Shown here: piece after piece, positions 35,135 through 47,278 of the stretch | Layout: every line of letters begins with the position of its first letter | Numbering within the stretch: position 1 is the stretch's first letter | NCBI GenBank assembly: GCA_949290735.1 | Contig: CASESV010000003.1 | Coordinates: 27,856 to 91,855, forward strand | From: an uncultured Mycoplasmataceae bacterium | Lineage (GTDB): Bacteria; Bacillota_I; Bacilli_A; Mycoplasmatales; Mycoplasmoidaceae | DNA: 64,000 nt | Reading direction: 5' to 3' | Position numbers and translations under genes: made by a program | Notes under the pieces: model-generated | The model's database searches: none | What the model was told of the DNA's origin: nothing | What the model saw: only the letters and a program-made list of their open reading frames with translations

Positions 35135-35974
35135 ATGTCTCTAGATTCATTGAAAAAAAGAATGAGAACTGTAGGATCAATTTCTAAAATTACTAATGCA
35201 ATGAAATTGATGGCAAGTGGTAAGCTTCAAAAACAAAAAAGCATTTATATGAAGATTAAGGATTATTATCAAGAATATTATCAATTTATTGGTAAGCTTA
35301 TATCAATGTCTCCAAATTTGAATAGTGAAGCTCAAAAAACATTGCACATAGTAATAACTTCACAATTAGGATTATGTGGTGGCTATAACACAAATATAGT
35401 AAAAGAATCAATTAAAGAATTCAAAGCTACGGATATGCTATTGCAGATTGGTAGAAGATCTAAAGAAAGTTTAGAACATCATTTTAAGCAAGAACAAATA
35501 ATTCATTATGATTTAATTGATGTTAATAATTTTAATTATGATGATTGTTATTTTTTATCACAATATATAATAAAATTGTTGAATGAGAAAAAAATAGATA
35601 GTGTTAAAATTCATTTTACGAAATTTATTAATGCCATTAATTTTGAACCAACATCATTAAGTTTAATTCCATTTGACAAAAAAATAGTTGAACAAACTGA
35701 AGACAAGATAAATCCTGAATCATTTAGTTTTGAACCATCAAAACAAAAGATCATAGAATCGATTATTCCAAGTTATTTATCAAGTGTAATTTATGGAGCT
35801 ATGGTAGAATCAACGATTAGTGAAAATGCTTCAAGGCGAAATGCAATGGATACAGCTACGGACAATTCAAGTGAACTAATTAACAATTTAAGAATCAAAT
35901 ACAATAGGCAACGGCAAGCAAAAATTACTGAAGAAATTACTGAAATTATTTCAGGAAGCAATGTAAAGGAGTAA
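35135..35974 (+). CDS. atpG: ATP synthase F1 subunit gamma
   Basis: 279 residues. The rotor shaft: N-terminal coiled-coil helix MSLDSLKKRMRTVGSISKITNAMKLMA (family: IxxRIxSVxNTxKITxAMxMVA), the mid-protein SQLGLCGGYNTNI, and the C-terminal helix SASEHAARRxAMxxAT equivalent TISENASRRNAMDTATDNSSEL. AGGAGGCAAG lies just before the start. It begins one base after the stop of the unknown membrane gene and ends three bases before the extended atpD. Confidence 0.95.
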   Translation: MSLDSLKKRMRTVGSISKITNAMKLMASGKLQKQKSIYMKIKDYYQEYYQFIGKLISMSPNLNSEAQKTLHIVITSQLGLCGGYNTNIVKESIKEFKATDMLLQIGRRSKESLEHHFKQEQIIHYDLIDVNNFNYDDCYFLSQYIIKLLNEKKIDSVKIHFTKFINAINFEPTSLSLIPFDKKIVEQTEDKINPESFSFEPSKQKIIESIIPSYLSSVIYGAMVESTISENASRRNAMDTATDNSSELINNLRIKYNRQRQAKITEEITEIISGSNVKE

Positions 35975-35977
35975 ATT

Positions 35978-37783
<1,806 letters not shown>

Positions 37784-37791
37784 GGTGTTAA

Positions 37792-38196
37792 ATGTCTACT
37801 TTTAATTTAAAAATATTATCACCAGAAGGAATCATTTTTCAATCAGAAGCTAATAATTTTCAAACTACTACTGAAGTTGGAAGAATTGGGATTTATCCAA
37901 ACATGACTAGTTTAATAGGTTTATTAAAACCAAACATTTCAATTGTTGAAGCAAATCATAAAAAAATTGAATATGTTTTAGTTGGCGGATTGATTTGTGT
38001 TGAAAAAAATGAAGTACGAGTATTTTGTGATGTATGCATTGAAAAATCACAAATAAAGATTGAAGATGTTAAAAAAGAAATTAATCAATTAGAACAATTA
38101 ATTAATAAAACTTCAAAGGATGCTTTAAAAACATCATATGAAGCTAAAAAAAATCTTCAAGAAAAAATTTTAAATATCTTACAATCTAATTATTAA
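37792..38196 (+). CDS. atpC: ATP synthase F1 subunit epsilon
   Basis: 134 residues, normal. N-terminal beta domain: FNLKILSPEGIIFQSEANNFQTTTEVGRIGIYPNMTSLIG (family: PxGxxYxGExxxVxxPxxxGxxGIxPxHxPLI), then VGGLICVEKNEVRVFCDVCI, and a C-terminal helix pair. It is the central stalk regulator. Its start follows atpD by eight bases and its stop overlaps the next start by one base, so the flavoprotein below is cotranscribed with the atp genes. Confidence 0.93.
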   Translation: MSTFNLKILSPEGIIFQSEANNFQTTTEVGRIGIYPNMTSLIGLLKPNISIVEANHKKIEYVLVGGLICVEKNEVRVFCDVCIEKSQIKIEDVKKEINQLEQLINKTSKDALKTSYEAKKNLQEKILNILQSNY

Positions 38197-39401
38197 TGAA
38201 ACAAAAAATATATGATTTATTAATTATAGGTGCAGGTGTTAGTTGCTGCTTTGGTTTATTACATTTAAAATCCAATATTAACACATTAGTACTTGAAAAA
38301 AATAATGAAATTTTAAAAAAGTTTATGATCACTGGTAAAGGTAAATCCAATATTGCCAATAATAGTGATGTAAACATTTTTTTATCTAATTTAATCGAAT
38401 CAAATAAATTTCTTTATCCATGCTTAACCAAATATAATGGAAATAATATTCTAAAAATATTAGATAAATATAAACTTTCATATTATGAGAAAGAACCTCA
38501 TAGATACCATTTAAATGATTCTAATTCAAAATTTAGAAATATTATTTTAAATCATATTAATGAAAATCAAAACATTAATTTAAAACTTAATACTAATGTT
38601 ATTGATATAGAAAAGAAAAATGATGTTTTTCATGTTATTACTACTAGTGAAAAATTTCTTTCTAAAAATGTTATTGTAGCAACTGGTGGATTAAGTTTTA
38701 AAAATTTAGGAGCAAGTGATTTTGCTTATAAAATTGCTAAAAAATTTAATCATCAATTATCAAAAATTTATCCAATAGGTGTTGGATTATATCTAGATGA
38801 ATTAAAAATTAAGCAATTGCAAGGGATTAGTCTAGACAATGTAAATATCAAAGTCTATTGAGATAAAAGAATAAAATATCAAGAAACAGGTCCTTTAATG
38901 TTTACTCATTATGGTATTGGTGGTCCAGTTGTTAGAAGAGTTTCAGGTTATGTTAGTAAATATCTTTTAGATCATCATGAATGTATAATAGAAATTTGTT
39001 TTATTAATCAAGATATTGTAGAAAAAGAATTATCAAAATACAAAAATTTGAATCAATGTTTTAAAAATTATAATAAAACTGTTATTAATTACTTATTAAA
39101 TAAATATGGAAATTTAGATCTTAACAATATTTCAAAAAAAACAAAACAAGAAATTATTAATTGTTTGTCTAATCATCAATATGTTATTAAACAAACTGAT
39201 ACTATTGATGTAGCAATTAATACTGGTGGTGGTATTGATTTAAAAAAAATTAATCCTAATAATTTAGAATCTAAAATAATTAAAAATTTATTTTTTGTTG
39301 GTGAAGCTTTAGATCTTAATCCAAGAACCAATGGATATAATATTACAACATGTTTTACAACAGTGATGAATTGTATTGATTATTTAAATAAACAATTATA
39401 A
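38196..39401 (+). CDS. NAD(P)/FAD-dependent oxidoreductase, BaiN/HI0933-like
   Basis: 401 residues with an N-terminal Rossmann FAD site DLLIIGAGVSCCFGLLHL (GxGxxG variant with Ser-Cys), then FMITGKGKSNIAN (family: xxxTGxGRCNxTN), VIVATGGLSFKNLGASDFAYKIAKKF, GPLMFTHYGIGGPVV, and C-terminal LFFVGEALDLNPRTNGYNITTCFTTV (family: GExLDVxGxxGGYNLQ). These mark the HI0933-like flavoproteins. Natural substrate unknown. Placement directly behind atpC with a one-base overlap is unusual and suggests coexpression with ATP synthase. One TGA Trp occurs at about residue 223. Confidence 0.88.
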
Positions 39402-39473
39402 ATGAATTCTTATTAATGTATTTTAATTTGCAAAAATAACAAAAATATTAATTTATTGCAACAGTAAAAAAAT

Positions 39474-39498
39474 ATTATTCTATATTATATAGAATAAT
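39474..39498. repeat. Perfect 25-bp palindrome downstream of the atp unit
   Basis: Two 12-base arms around one base: ATTATTCTATAT at 39474-39485 and its complement at 39487-39498. All but two positions are A or T. It lies between the flavoprotein stop and the next small gene. No T-run follows, so it is not a standard terminator; a symmetric protein-binding site or RNA-processing hairpin is possible. Confidence 0.5.
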
Positions 39499-39574
39499 TA
39501 ATATATGGTTCTTGAAATAAATAAAAAATGGTTTTATAATTATTTAATGTATTGAAAAAATGAAAGGAGCAAAA

Positions 39575-39796
39575 ATGAGAAAATTTCTATCAGTTATCGG
39601 ACTAATAGTATCTGCTGTAGTATTACTTATTGTAGGTATTATTTGTGTAGTAGGATTAAAAGATGTGAATGTTGATTCGATTAATTTTGGAAATGCATTA
39701 CTAATTGCTGGTACAATTGGTGGTTTTGGTGGTGCTATTGGTACAGGAATTATGGCAATCGCAAACTTCTTTACTGCAAAAACACACGACAAATAA
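39575..39796 (+). CDS. Small two-helix membrane protein, unknown function
   Basis: 73 residues. Start chosen at 39575 because AAAGGAG (39563-39569) lies six bases ahead; the in-frame ATG at 39560 would swallow the SD. Helix 1 spans about residues 5-27 (LSVIGLIVSAVVLLIVGIICVV), a short polar loop follows (GLKDVNVDSINFGN), helix 2 is a Gly-rich hairpin-prone segment (about 42-66, LIAGTIGGFGGAIGTGIMAI), and the end is polar (FFTAKTHDK). It looks monocistronic, followed by a terminator at 39864. Not recognised. Confidence 0.8.
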   Translation: MRKFLSVIGLIVSAVVLLIVGIICVVGLKDVNVDSINFGNALLIAGTIGGFGGAIGTGIMAIANFFTAKTHDK

Positions 39797-39863
39797 TAGT
39801 TCAACATAGTTTAAATTCAATACTAAAACATAAAAAATTATTAAAATGATATTATAGAGAAAT

Positions 39864-39889
39864 AAAAAAGTCACTAATGTGGCTTTTTT
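39864..39889. terminator. Bidirectional terminator hairpin
   Basis: Stem AAAAAAGTCAC / GTGGCTTTTTT (one G-T pair) with loop TAAT, giving T-runs on both strands. It serves the small membrane protein gene on the plus strand and the PHP gene on the minus strand; the PHP stop codon (39874-39876) lies inside the loop side of the hairpin. Confidence 0.8.
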
Positions 39890-40767
39890 ATTTCTAAATC
39901 ATATACAATATTATTTTTTAATCCTCATTCATTTAATAGATGAAGAGCTAAATGATAATAGTGATCATTCATTAATTGCATATTATGTGTGTCAATTCCA
40001 ATATTTATTTTTACTTTAGTATCTTTCATTAGTTTTCAAAAATCTGGAAATGGATATAAATAATAATTTCTTTTATTTAAAATTTTATCTTCTAAAAGAT
40101 CAGATATTTTCTTTTCTTTAATTTTTTGTCAATCACTAATTTTTTTGATTTTTAATTCTTTTAACACCGAATCAAGATCATATCTAAGTGCTAAACCATT
40201 TAAATTAAATTCAAGAGCTAAATCATATTTAATTGCTTTTTGAATTATATATTTTGTTAATTTTATACAATCTTGATCTCAATCCTTAATATCTCTAATG
40301 AAAATATCAGGATGATTGTAAGCAATAAATAACCTTGATTCAATTGCTTGTTTTGAAATAAGTTTATATCTATCTATAATTTCTTTTTTTGTGTGATGAT
40401 GATAATATTTATATTTTTCATAACATGAATCATAAAAATGATTTCCAAAGTTTAAATAATCAACACCTTTTAGATTTTTTATTTCTTTAACTCATACATC
40501 TAATTTTTTATCTTTGAAGTACTCGCATTCTACACCCATATAAATTTTTATTTTTTTATTATATTTTTTCTTTAAATTACTGACTATATTAACAAGTTCA
40601 TTAAATTCATCTACGGTTGGTTTTCTATATTTATTTTTAGGAAGTGGTAAATGCTCGCTAATACCAAATTTATCATAACCATTTTCAATTGCTTTAACAA
40701 TTAATGATTCTGCATCATTTGATGAATGTCTACAATAATAAGTGTGTGCATGGAAATTTGTTTTCAT
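39874..40767 (-). CDS. PHP-domain phosphoesterase (histidinol-phosphatase-like)
   Basis: 297 residues with the four PHP metal motifs: NFHAHTYYCRHS at the N-terminus (HxH), GISEHLPLP, YMGVECEYF near residue 90, a mid HHH run (YYHHHTKKEI), AYNHPDIF near 150, and INIGIDTHN near the end. The layout fits the HisJ/HisK class of the PHP family. Mycoplasmas lack histidine biosynthesis and no his genes are here, so the substrate is probably another phosphate ester. The start is the first ATG of the frame (40765-40767). The stop lies inside the shared terminator hairpin. Confidence 0.85.
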
Positions 40768-40859
40768 AATTTAATTATACTTAATAAAAATATATTATTT
40801 TTTACTTTTTGTTTTATCATATATATAAAGTACTATATTGAAGTACAAGGAGAAAAAGT

Positions 40860-41192
40860 GTGTCTTATACATATGAACAAATAGCTGAAATGAGTTTTAA
40901 AATATTAACATTTGCAAATGCTGCTAAGTCAGATGCTATTCAATCCATATATGCTGCAAAGAAAGGTAATTTTAGCGAAGCTGAAAAAAGAATTGCAAGC
41001 GCCCATAAAAATATTGTTGAATCAGAAAAACATCACACTGAATTATTACAACGTGAAGCAAAAGGTGAGGAATTAAAGATTCCATTACTATTCATTCATG
41101 CTGAAGATCAAATGCTGACATGTCAAACACTTGTTTTATTAGCTGAAGAATTTGTTGAATTATATAAAAGAATATATAGTAAAAATAATTAA
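40860..41192 (+). CDS. PTS lactose/cellobiose-type IIA component
   Basis: 110 residues. It starts at GTG (40860) with CAAGGAGAAAAA seven bases ahead; no ATG fits. The three-helix IIA text is clear: YTYEQIAEMSFKILTFANAAKSDAIQSIYAAKKGNF (family: IxxxIIxxAGxARSxxxEAIxxAKxGDF), then the phospho-accepting His in IPLLFIHAEDQMLTCQT (family: LLxVHAQDHLMT), ending AEEFVELYKRIY. The residue after HAED is Gln rather than His. No IIB or IIC gene lies beside it, so it must work with partners elsewhere, or has a regulatory role. Confidence 0.88.
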   Translation: MSYTYEQIAEMSFKILTFANAAKSDAIQSIYAAKKGNFSEAEKRIASAHKNIVESEKHHTELLQREAKGEELKIPLLFIHAEDQMLTCQTLVLLAEEFVELYKRIYSKNN

Positions 41193-41230
41193 ACTATTTT
41201 TAAAAAAATAATATAGAATTGTAGCATAAT

Positions 41231-42505
41231 ATGGCAAAACCTAAGAAAACTAAATCAATTAAAAAAACCGATATTGATGAACTGGCTTTTTCTATTTCAC
41301 TTGAACAAAACTTGAATAAGAAAAATGTAGTTAAATTTTCAGATTCATTTAAATCATTTGTTGAAACTATTAGAGGACAAAATTATAATATTCAAACAGT
41401 TAATTTTAAATCAAAAATTGTTAAGTTTAGTTCAGTACTAACTAATAGAAGTTTTAAATTTAAAATACTATTATTATTTTTAGCTGCATTAATAATGGGT
41501 TTAATGACATTATTTTTAGTAAAAAATTCTGGTTTATATTCTTTAGGTATAAGTGGTATTTTTCAAGGTATAGCTAGAATTGCTAAAACTAGCATGGAAA
41601 AAGCAGGTTCAAGTCAAGTAGAAATAGATATTGTATATAATATATTGTTTTGGTCTTTAAATATTTTAATAAATATTCCATTAGTCATTTTTGCTTATAA
41701 ATTTGTTTCTAAACAGTTTGCATATTTAACAATTATGTATATTGTTATGGCTCAATTATTTGGGTTAGTGTTTGATTTTATACCTGGAATAGGAGATATC
41801 TATTTATTTGGGTCAACAAAAAATAGTGTTTTAGAAGGGATTACTGATGTTAGTTTAAGTTTTTGAAGCCAATCTAGTACTGTTTCATTACTTGTGTATT
41901 GTTTAGTTAATGCAGTTTTATCTGGTTTAGTAATTTCACTTATTTTAATGGTAGGTTCATCTACTGGTGGAACTGATATTATATCAATGTATTTTTCAAA
42001 AGCTAAAAATAAGCCAGTTGGAATAATGCTATTAATGTTTAATAATTCATGTTTATTTATTTCTACATTAATAGGTTCTTTTGGATCGCTAGCTATTATT
42101 GACATTAATTTAATAACTCATGCTGCTGATCGAAATAATGAAACAAGTAGTGTTATTCAATCAATATTATCTCCGAATTTTGTATTTTCAGCGACTATGG
42201 CTATTATTTGTGGTATTACTATTGACTTTATTTTTCCAAGATCAAAATTTGTACAAGTTAAAATTTATACAAAAGATGTTTCAAGTCTTAAAGAAAATTT
42301 ATTGATAGTTGGTTATAAACATGATATGTATGTTAATGAAATCAAGAATGGTTTAACAAATGAAATTGAATATACAATTGAAACTATTTGCATGTATATA
42401 GAATTAACCGATGTAATTAAAACTATTAGATCAGTTGACAATGATTCTTTGATTACATTAAATAAATTAGAAGATATTGATGGAAAAATGAATGTTGTTA
42501 AATAG
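41231..42505 (+). CDS. YitT-family membrane protein
   Basis: 424 residues. A 75-residue polar N-terminus is followed by five to six hydrophobic segments: FKILLLFLAALIMGLMTLFLV, then SGLYSLGISGIFQGIARI, IVYNILFWSLNILINIPLVIFAYKF, and LVNAVLSGLVISLILMVGSSTGGTDIISMYFSK (family: GSSTGGTDIIA), plus LLMFNNSCLFISTLIGS. A soluble C-terminal domain follows (KFVQVKIYTKDVSSLKENLL), a DUF2179-like part. Function of YitT proteins is not established. The end overlaps the convergent nif3 gene by eight bases. Confidence 0.85.
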
Positions 42506-43250
42506 TTTTAAAATTTATTTTACTTTTAATTTTAAAAATATTAAAAACATCACATAGTTGTAATAATTTCTCAGTAATGATATCAACAAAAATATTTTCT
42601 ACATCATGATTTATTTCTATTAATGGAACATTTAAATCAATCGAATCAACTCATGCATGGTACTTAATATCACCTGTTATTAGTACATCAGCACCTTTAA
42701 AACCATATAATGATTTAGCGCCTGAACCACCAAGGATTGCAACCTTAGAAATTTCACGATCTTTATATCCACTAGCGAATTTTACTTCATCAAGTTCAAA
42801 TGAATCTTTAACACGATGTGCAAGTTTTTGTAAAGTCATTGGTTTAGTTAAGTCTCCAATTACATAATATTCATCAGTTTCTGATTGCTTAATATTTTGT
42901 AATCCAAGTTTAAAGGCAAGATTTGTGTTCATTCCATAAATTGATTTGTCAAAAGGAGTGTGTAGGAAAATTAGATTAATTTTATATTTTTTTAAATAAC
43001 CAAAAATTTTTCTTGAATGATAATTTTCAATTGATGGGGGATTGATAAATAAAGGGTGATGAGCAATAATTAATTGAATATTGTTTTCTATTGCAAGTTC
43101 TAATACTCTTTTATTAATATCCAAACATACCATTATTTCTGTAATATTTTCAATATCATTATTAACTACTAACCTAGAATTATCTCATGATTCCTGATTA
43201 TCAAATTTATATATACGATTTAAAAAACTATAAATTTCTGAAATATTCAT
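42498..43250 (-). CDS. Nif3-like dinuclear metal center protein
   Basis: 250 residues, matching the short form of the family (YqfO/YbgI type). Motifs: QESWDNSRLVVN (family: xAExWDNxGLxVG), VCLDINKRVLELAIENNIQLIIAHHPLF (metal His pair HHP near residue 60), IFLHTPFDKSIYGMNTNLAFKLGL, KVAILGGSGAKSL and ADVLITGDIKYHA. The last lines bind the dinuclear site. Exact function is not established (the GTP cyclohydrolase label is doubtful). It lies in the order sigA-trmK-nif3, the same as in Bacillus, and its start overlaps trmK by 23 bases. Confidence 0.92.
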
Positions 43251-43893
43251 ATTTTTTTACCAACTTATTTAATAATTTCAATTCTTTCTCTTTATTTTTT
43301 AATTTTTGATTAATAAGAAAATCTCTCTTATATTTAATATAATCATAATATAGTTCTTTATTAACCACCTTACTAAGTTTACCAAATTTTAATTCTTTTT
43401 GTGTATATAAATTCTTATTTTTTTTCTTAACAACTTCTAACAATACATAATATATACCACGTTCATAGATTATGTGTTCTTGTTTAATTGAATATTTATT
43501 TTTTAAAAGTCATTTTCTTAGTAAATATTCATTTCTATTTGTTTGTAGTATATATGTTTGAAAATGTAATTTATTATTTTCTAATATTTTAATGATGTTA
43601 TTACTTCCCATACCAGCAATAACAAGATAATCAAATTCTAAATCTTTATATTTAGATTCTAATCCTAATAAACCATTGTTTAAAATATTGTCTGTTTTAT
43701 CAAGTAAATTATACTTTTCTAAATTTTTGATACCTTGTTGTAAAGGCAATTCATTTATTTCAACATTATACACAAATTTAACTTTATTTTGTTTTAGTAG
43801 TTCTATTGCTAAATAAGCATGATCACTACCAACATCCATAACATAATTTGAATTTGATTTGATTAGATCAGCAATATAATTAATTCTTTTCAT
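43228..43893 (-). CDS. trmK: tRNA (adenine-22-N1)-methyltransferase
   Basis: 221 residues. AdoMet-binding methyltransferase acting on A22 of tRNA. Motifs: [32 protein letters not shown] (family: RLxxIAxxVpxgxxxADIGSDHAYLPixL), VEINELPLQQGIKNLEKYNL, LNNGLLGLE, DYLVIAGMGSNNIIKIL (family: vIAGMGGxLI), and FQTYILQTNRNEYLLRKWL (family: LILQPxxxxxxLRxWL). The C-terminal coiled coil is Lys-rich. It overlaps sigA by 14 bases and nif3 by 23 bases, a tightly packed unit. Confidence 0.93.
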
Positions 43894-45823
43894 TTTGTTT
43901 TAGTAAAAATGATTTAAGTTTAGCAGATTTTGATGGGTGTTTTAATTTTCTTATAGCTTTAGCTTCAACTTGTCTTGCTCTTTCACGAGTAAATCCATGT
44001 TCCTCACCAACTTCTTCTAATGTTTTAGCTCTTTCTCCAGGATTTAAACCATATCTTGCTCTGATTATTTGTTCTTCTTTTGGGCTTAAATTCTTTTTAA
44101 ATATTTCATCTATATGTTCCATAATTAATTGTTTATCAGTATATTGTTCTGGTGTTAACATATCATAATCTTGAACAAAATCTAAAAATTTAGATTCTTC
44201 ATCATGACCAACTGGACGATCTAGAGAAATTGGATCAGTATTTAATTTTTTAATATTCGATATTTTTTTAGGTGTAAAACCTGCTTTTTTTCCACCCATT
44301 GCTTCACATAATTCTTCACTTGTTGGGTCTCTACCTAAATCTTGTATTAATGAACGTTCAGTTTTAATTAATTTATTAATTGTTTCAACCATATGTACTG
44401 GAACTCTAATTGTTCTTGCCTGATCAGCAATGGCTCTAGTTATTGCTTGTCTAATTCATCATGTTGCATATGTAGAAAACTTATTACCATGGTTAAAATC
44501 AAATTTTTCAATTGCTTTAATTAATCCAATAGTACCTTCTTGAATCAAATCTTCAATAGCTAAACCTCTATTTAAGTATTTTTTAGCAATTGATGTAACT
44601 AACCTTAAGTTTGATGTTACAAGTTGATTTTTTGCATTTCTTGCAATATCAGGATCTTTTGATTTTAATAATTTCGCAATTTCTTTTTCTTCATCTGCTT
44701 TTAGCATTTTTGATGCACCAAGTGTTGATAAAAAAGCCTTAACCCCATCATCTACTTTTTCATTAATTGATGAAGGTGTAGAAGTTTTATAAACATCAAT
44801 ATCATCATCATTAACATCATAGTCTGATAAGTTATTCTTCATTGCTTTATTTCTTTTAAGTGGTGATTCATCAACTAAATCAATTCCAGCGTTATTTATT
44901 GCTTCAAAAATTTCTTCTAATCATTGATCATCTAAATCAATATTACAAAATGCTGATTCAACTCTTGAATATTCTAAAAATGGTTTTCCTGAATAACCTT
45001 TTCTTGTTTTTGCTTCTCTAACAAGTTTTTCAAGAATTTTATTTGGTGGTAATAAAAAATTTGCAGTATTTTTGTTACTTGAATCAAGAATCCCAATTTC
45101 TAATGGATCTAATCTAGCACTTTCATTTAAATCAATATCATCATTAAATGACAAATCAGCCTTGAATGAAAAATCTTTATCTACTGTATTACCTTTTCTA
45201 ACTTCTCTTAATTTCTTAGTTGTTTTAAGTGTTTCTTGTACTTCTTGACTTTTAATATTTTCTTTCTTTTTTAATTCAGTTACATTATTCTTACTTGTAT
45301 TTTTTAATTTGTTATTATTTTCTTTTTTATTACTTAGTTTATTAGTTTGTTTATTAATAGGTTTGTTTGATGATTTTTTGACAATTAATTCTTTATCATT
45401 TGTTTTTATTGTTTTTTTAGATTCAACTTTTTTTGAACCTACTTTTTTATCAGTTTGCTTGTTTGCTGTTTTCTTTGGTTCAACTTTTTTTGTTTCTATT
45501 TTTACAGTTTTTCTTTTTTTATTAGCATTCTGCTTAGTTGCAGGATTAGTTTGTTTTCTTTCTTTAGTTACGGATTGCTTTTTGCTATTTGAAGAATTAG
45601 ATTTAGTAGATTGCTTTTTAGTAGCAACTGATTTTGTTTTATTAGATGTTGTTTTTTTATCATTAGATGTTTTTTTCTTTGTAGATGTTTTTTTATTAGT
45701 TGATGTTAATTTTGCCTTGTTAGTATTTTTTTCTTCTCTAGATTCTATTGTATAGATTATTTCTTCATTTTTTTTGCTAGTAGATGAACTTCTACCTCAA
45801 AATTTGAATCGATTTTTTTTCAT
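43880..45823 (-). CDS. rpoD: Primary sigma factor RpoD/SigA with Lys-rich N-terminal extension
   Basis: 647 residues. Region 2 reads [39 protein letters not shown]..., with -10-melting text [30 protein letters not shown] (both Trp encoded partly by TGA). Region 3 is [22 protein letters not shown], and region 4.2 is the helix-turn-helix [27 protein letters not shown]. The first roughly 220 residues are a low-complexity Lys/Ser/Thr/Asn sequence with no known domain, followed by region 1.1-like text around residues 225-310. The ATG at 45821-45823 is the only plausible start. It is the head of sigA-trmK-nif3. Confidence 0.96.
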
Positions 45824-45879
45824 TTTTACCCCTATTATATAATATAAAAATTATTTATATTATATCAAATAAGCAGGTA

Positions 45880-47172
45880 TTAAATAGATTTAATTATAAC
45901 TTTTTTTATTTTTTTTGGTTTTTTGTTGTATTCAATATTATTTTGAAATCTTTGAATAATATCTTTTTCAATTGGCTTATTACTATAAAGAGTTGCTATG
46001 ATATCATTTTTTTTGATTAAATCATTTGTTTTTTTGTGTAAGTAAATTCCAGCATTTGGATTGATTTTATCAGTTTTATTTAATCTTCCAGCACCCAATA
46101 AACAAGCAATAATTCCAATTTCTTTGGTATCATTAAATTTTAAATAACCATTATTTTTAGCTTTGATATTGTAATGATATTTAGTAGTTAATGGCTTTGA
46201 TGTATAACTTCCATCCTGAGCCCTTATTCATTTATAAAAACATTTTAAAGCATCTCCTGAATTAATTTTTTCATCTATTGCTTTAAATGCTGCCTTTTTA
46301 TTACCTAATTCATTTGTTTTTAATAAAATATTGGCTGTAAATTCATAAATAAGATTTTTTAGATCGCTACTAATTTCTTGACCACTCAAAAAATCAACAG
46401 CTTCAATTATTTCATTGTAGTTTCCAATTGCTCTACCAATAGGATTGTCCATGTGTGTGATATTAACATAAATTGTTCTTTTCATTAATTTTGCAACATC
46501 AACCATTAAATTTGCAAGTTTTATTGCTTCTTTTTTTGTTTTTAATAAAGCTCCAGAACCTACTTTCATATCAATAAAAATGTAATCACTATTGATGACA
46601 AATTTTTTGGACAAAATACTTGCAGCAATTAACCCATATGAATCAACTGTACCTGTTACATCTCTTAAAGCATATATCATTTTATCTGATGGTACTAAAT
46701 CATCAGTTTGACTTAATATTAAACAATTTGATTTTTTTTGTAATTTAGTTATTTGCTTTTGGTTTAAATCAGTATTAACTTTAATTGATTCTAATTTATC
46801 AATTGTTCCCCCAGTATGACCTAAACCTCTACCAGAAATTTTAATCATTCTTATATTAAATGAAGCAAGAATTGGAGCTAAAATCAATGTTACTTTATCG
46901 CCAACCCCACCAGAAGAATGTTTATCTACAAGTAATTGTTCTTCATAATCTTTCTTAAAATCATATTTAACACTTCTATCTACAAAAGCTTTTGTTAAAA
47001 AAAATGTTTCATATGTAGATAGACCTTTAGTAAACATTGCCATTAATAATGCACTTGCTTGATAGTCAGGAATTGTTTTGTTTATTGTGTATCCGTCAAC
47101 AAAATAAGAAATTTCTTCTTCTGTTAATTCTTTACCATATTTCTTTTTTTCAATAAGTTCTAAAATATTCAT
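45880..47172 (-). CDS. Pyrimidine-nucleoside/thymidine phosphorylase
   Basis: 430 residues, a full-length enzyme. It cleaves pyrimidine nucleosides with phosphate in salvage. Motifs: VDKHSSGGVGDKVTLILAPILASF near residue 80 (family: VDKHSTGGVGDKxSLxLAPxxA), KISGRGLGHTGGTIDKLESI (family signature), DDLVPSDKMIYALRDVTGTVDSYGLIAASILSKK, and IFIDMKVGSGALLKTKKEA. These are diagnostic for the DeoA/Pdp family; the substrate range cannot be settled from the sequence. The stop lies 57 bases from the sigA start, on the same strand. Confidence 0.95.
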
Positions 47173-47230
47173 CTTATTAATATTTTATCAATCAGAAGGT
47201 AACTTTGTTTATAAATCTTGACTTGATAAA

Positions 47231-47258
47231 AAAATATCGGGTTTTATCCCGATATTTT
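47231..47258 (-). terminator. Terminator of the amino acid permease gene
   Basis: Eleven-base perfect stem AAAATATCGGG / CCCGATATTTT with loop TTTTAT. On the minus strand a T-run follows, so it ends transcription of the permease before the phosphorylase gene. Confidence 0.85.
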
Positions 47259-47278
47259 CCATTACTTATTTAAAGTAA

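Noticed and set aside
45309..45755. Plus-strand ORF of 148 residues rich in Phe and Leu
   Set aside because: It is the reverse complement of the Lys-rich head of sigA; its composition is explained by AAA/AAG runs on the other strand, and it has no SD.
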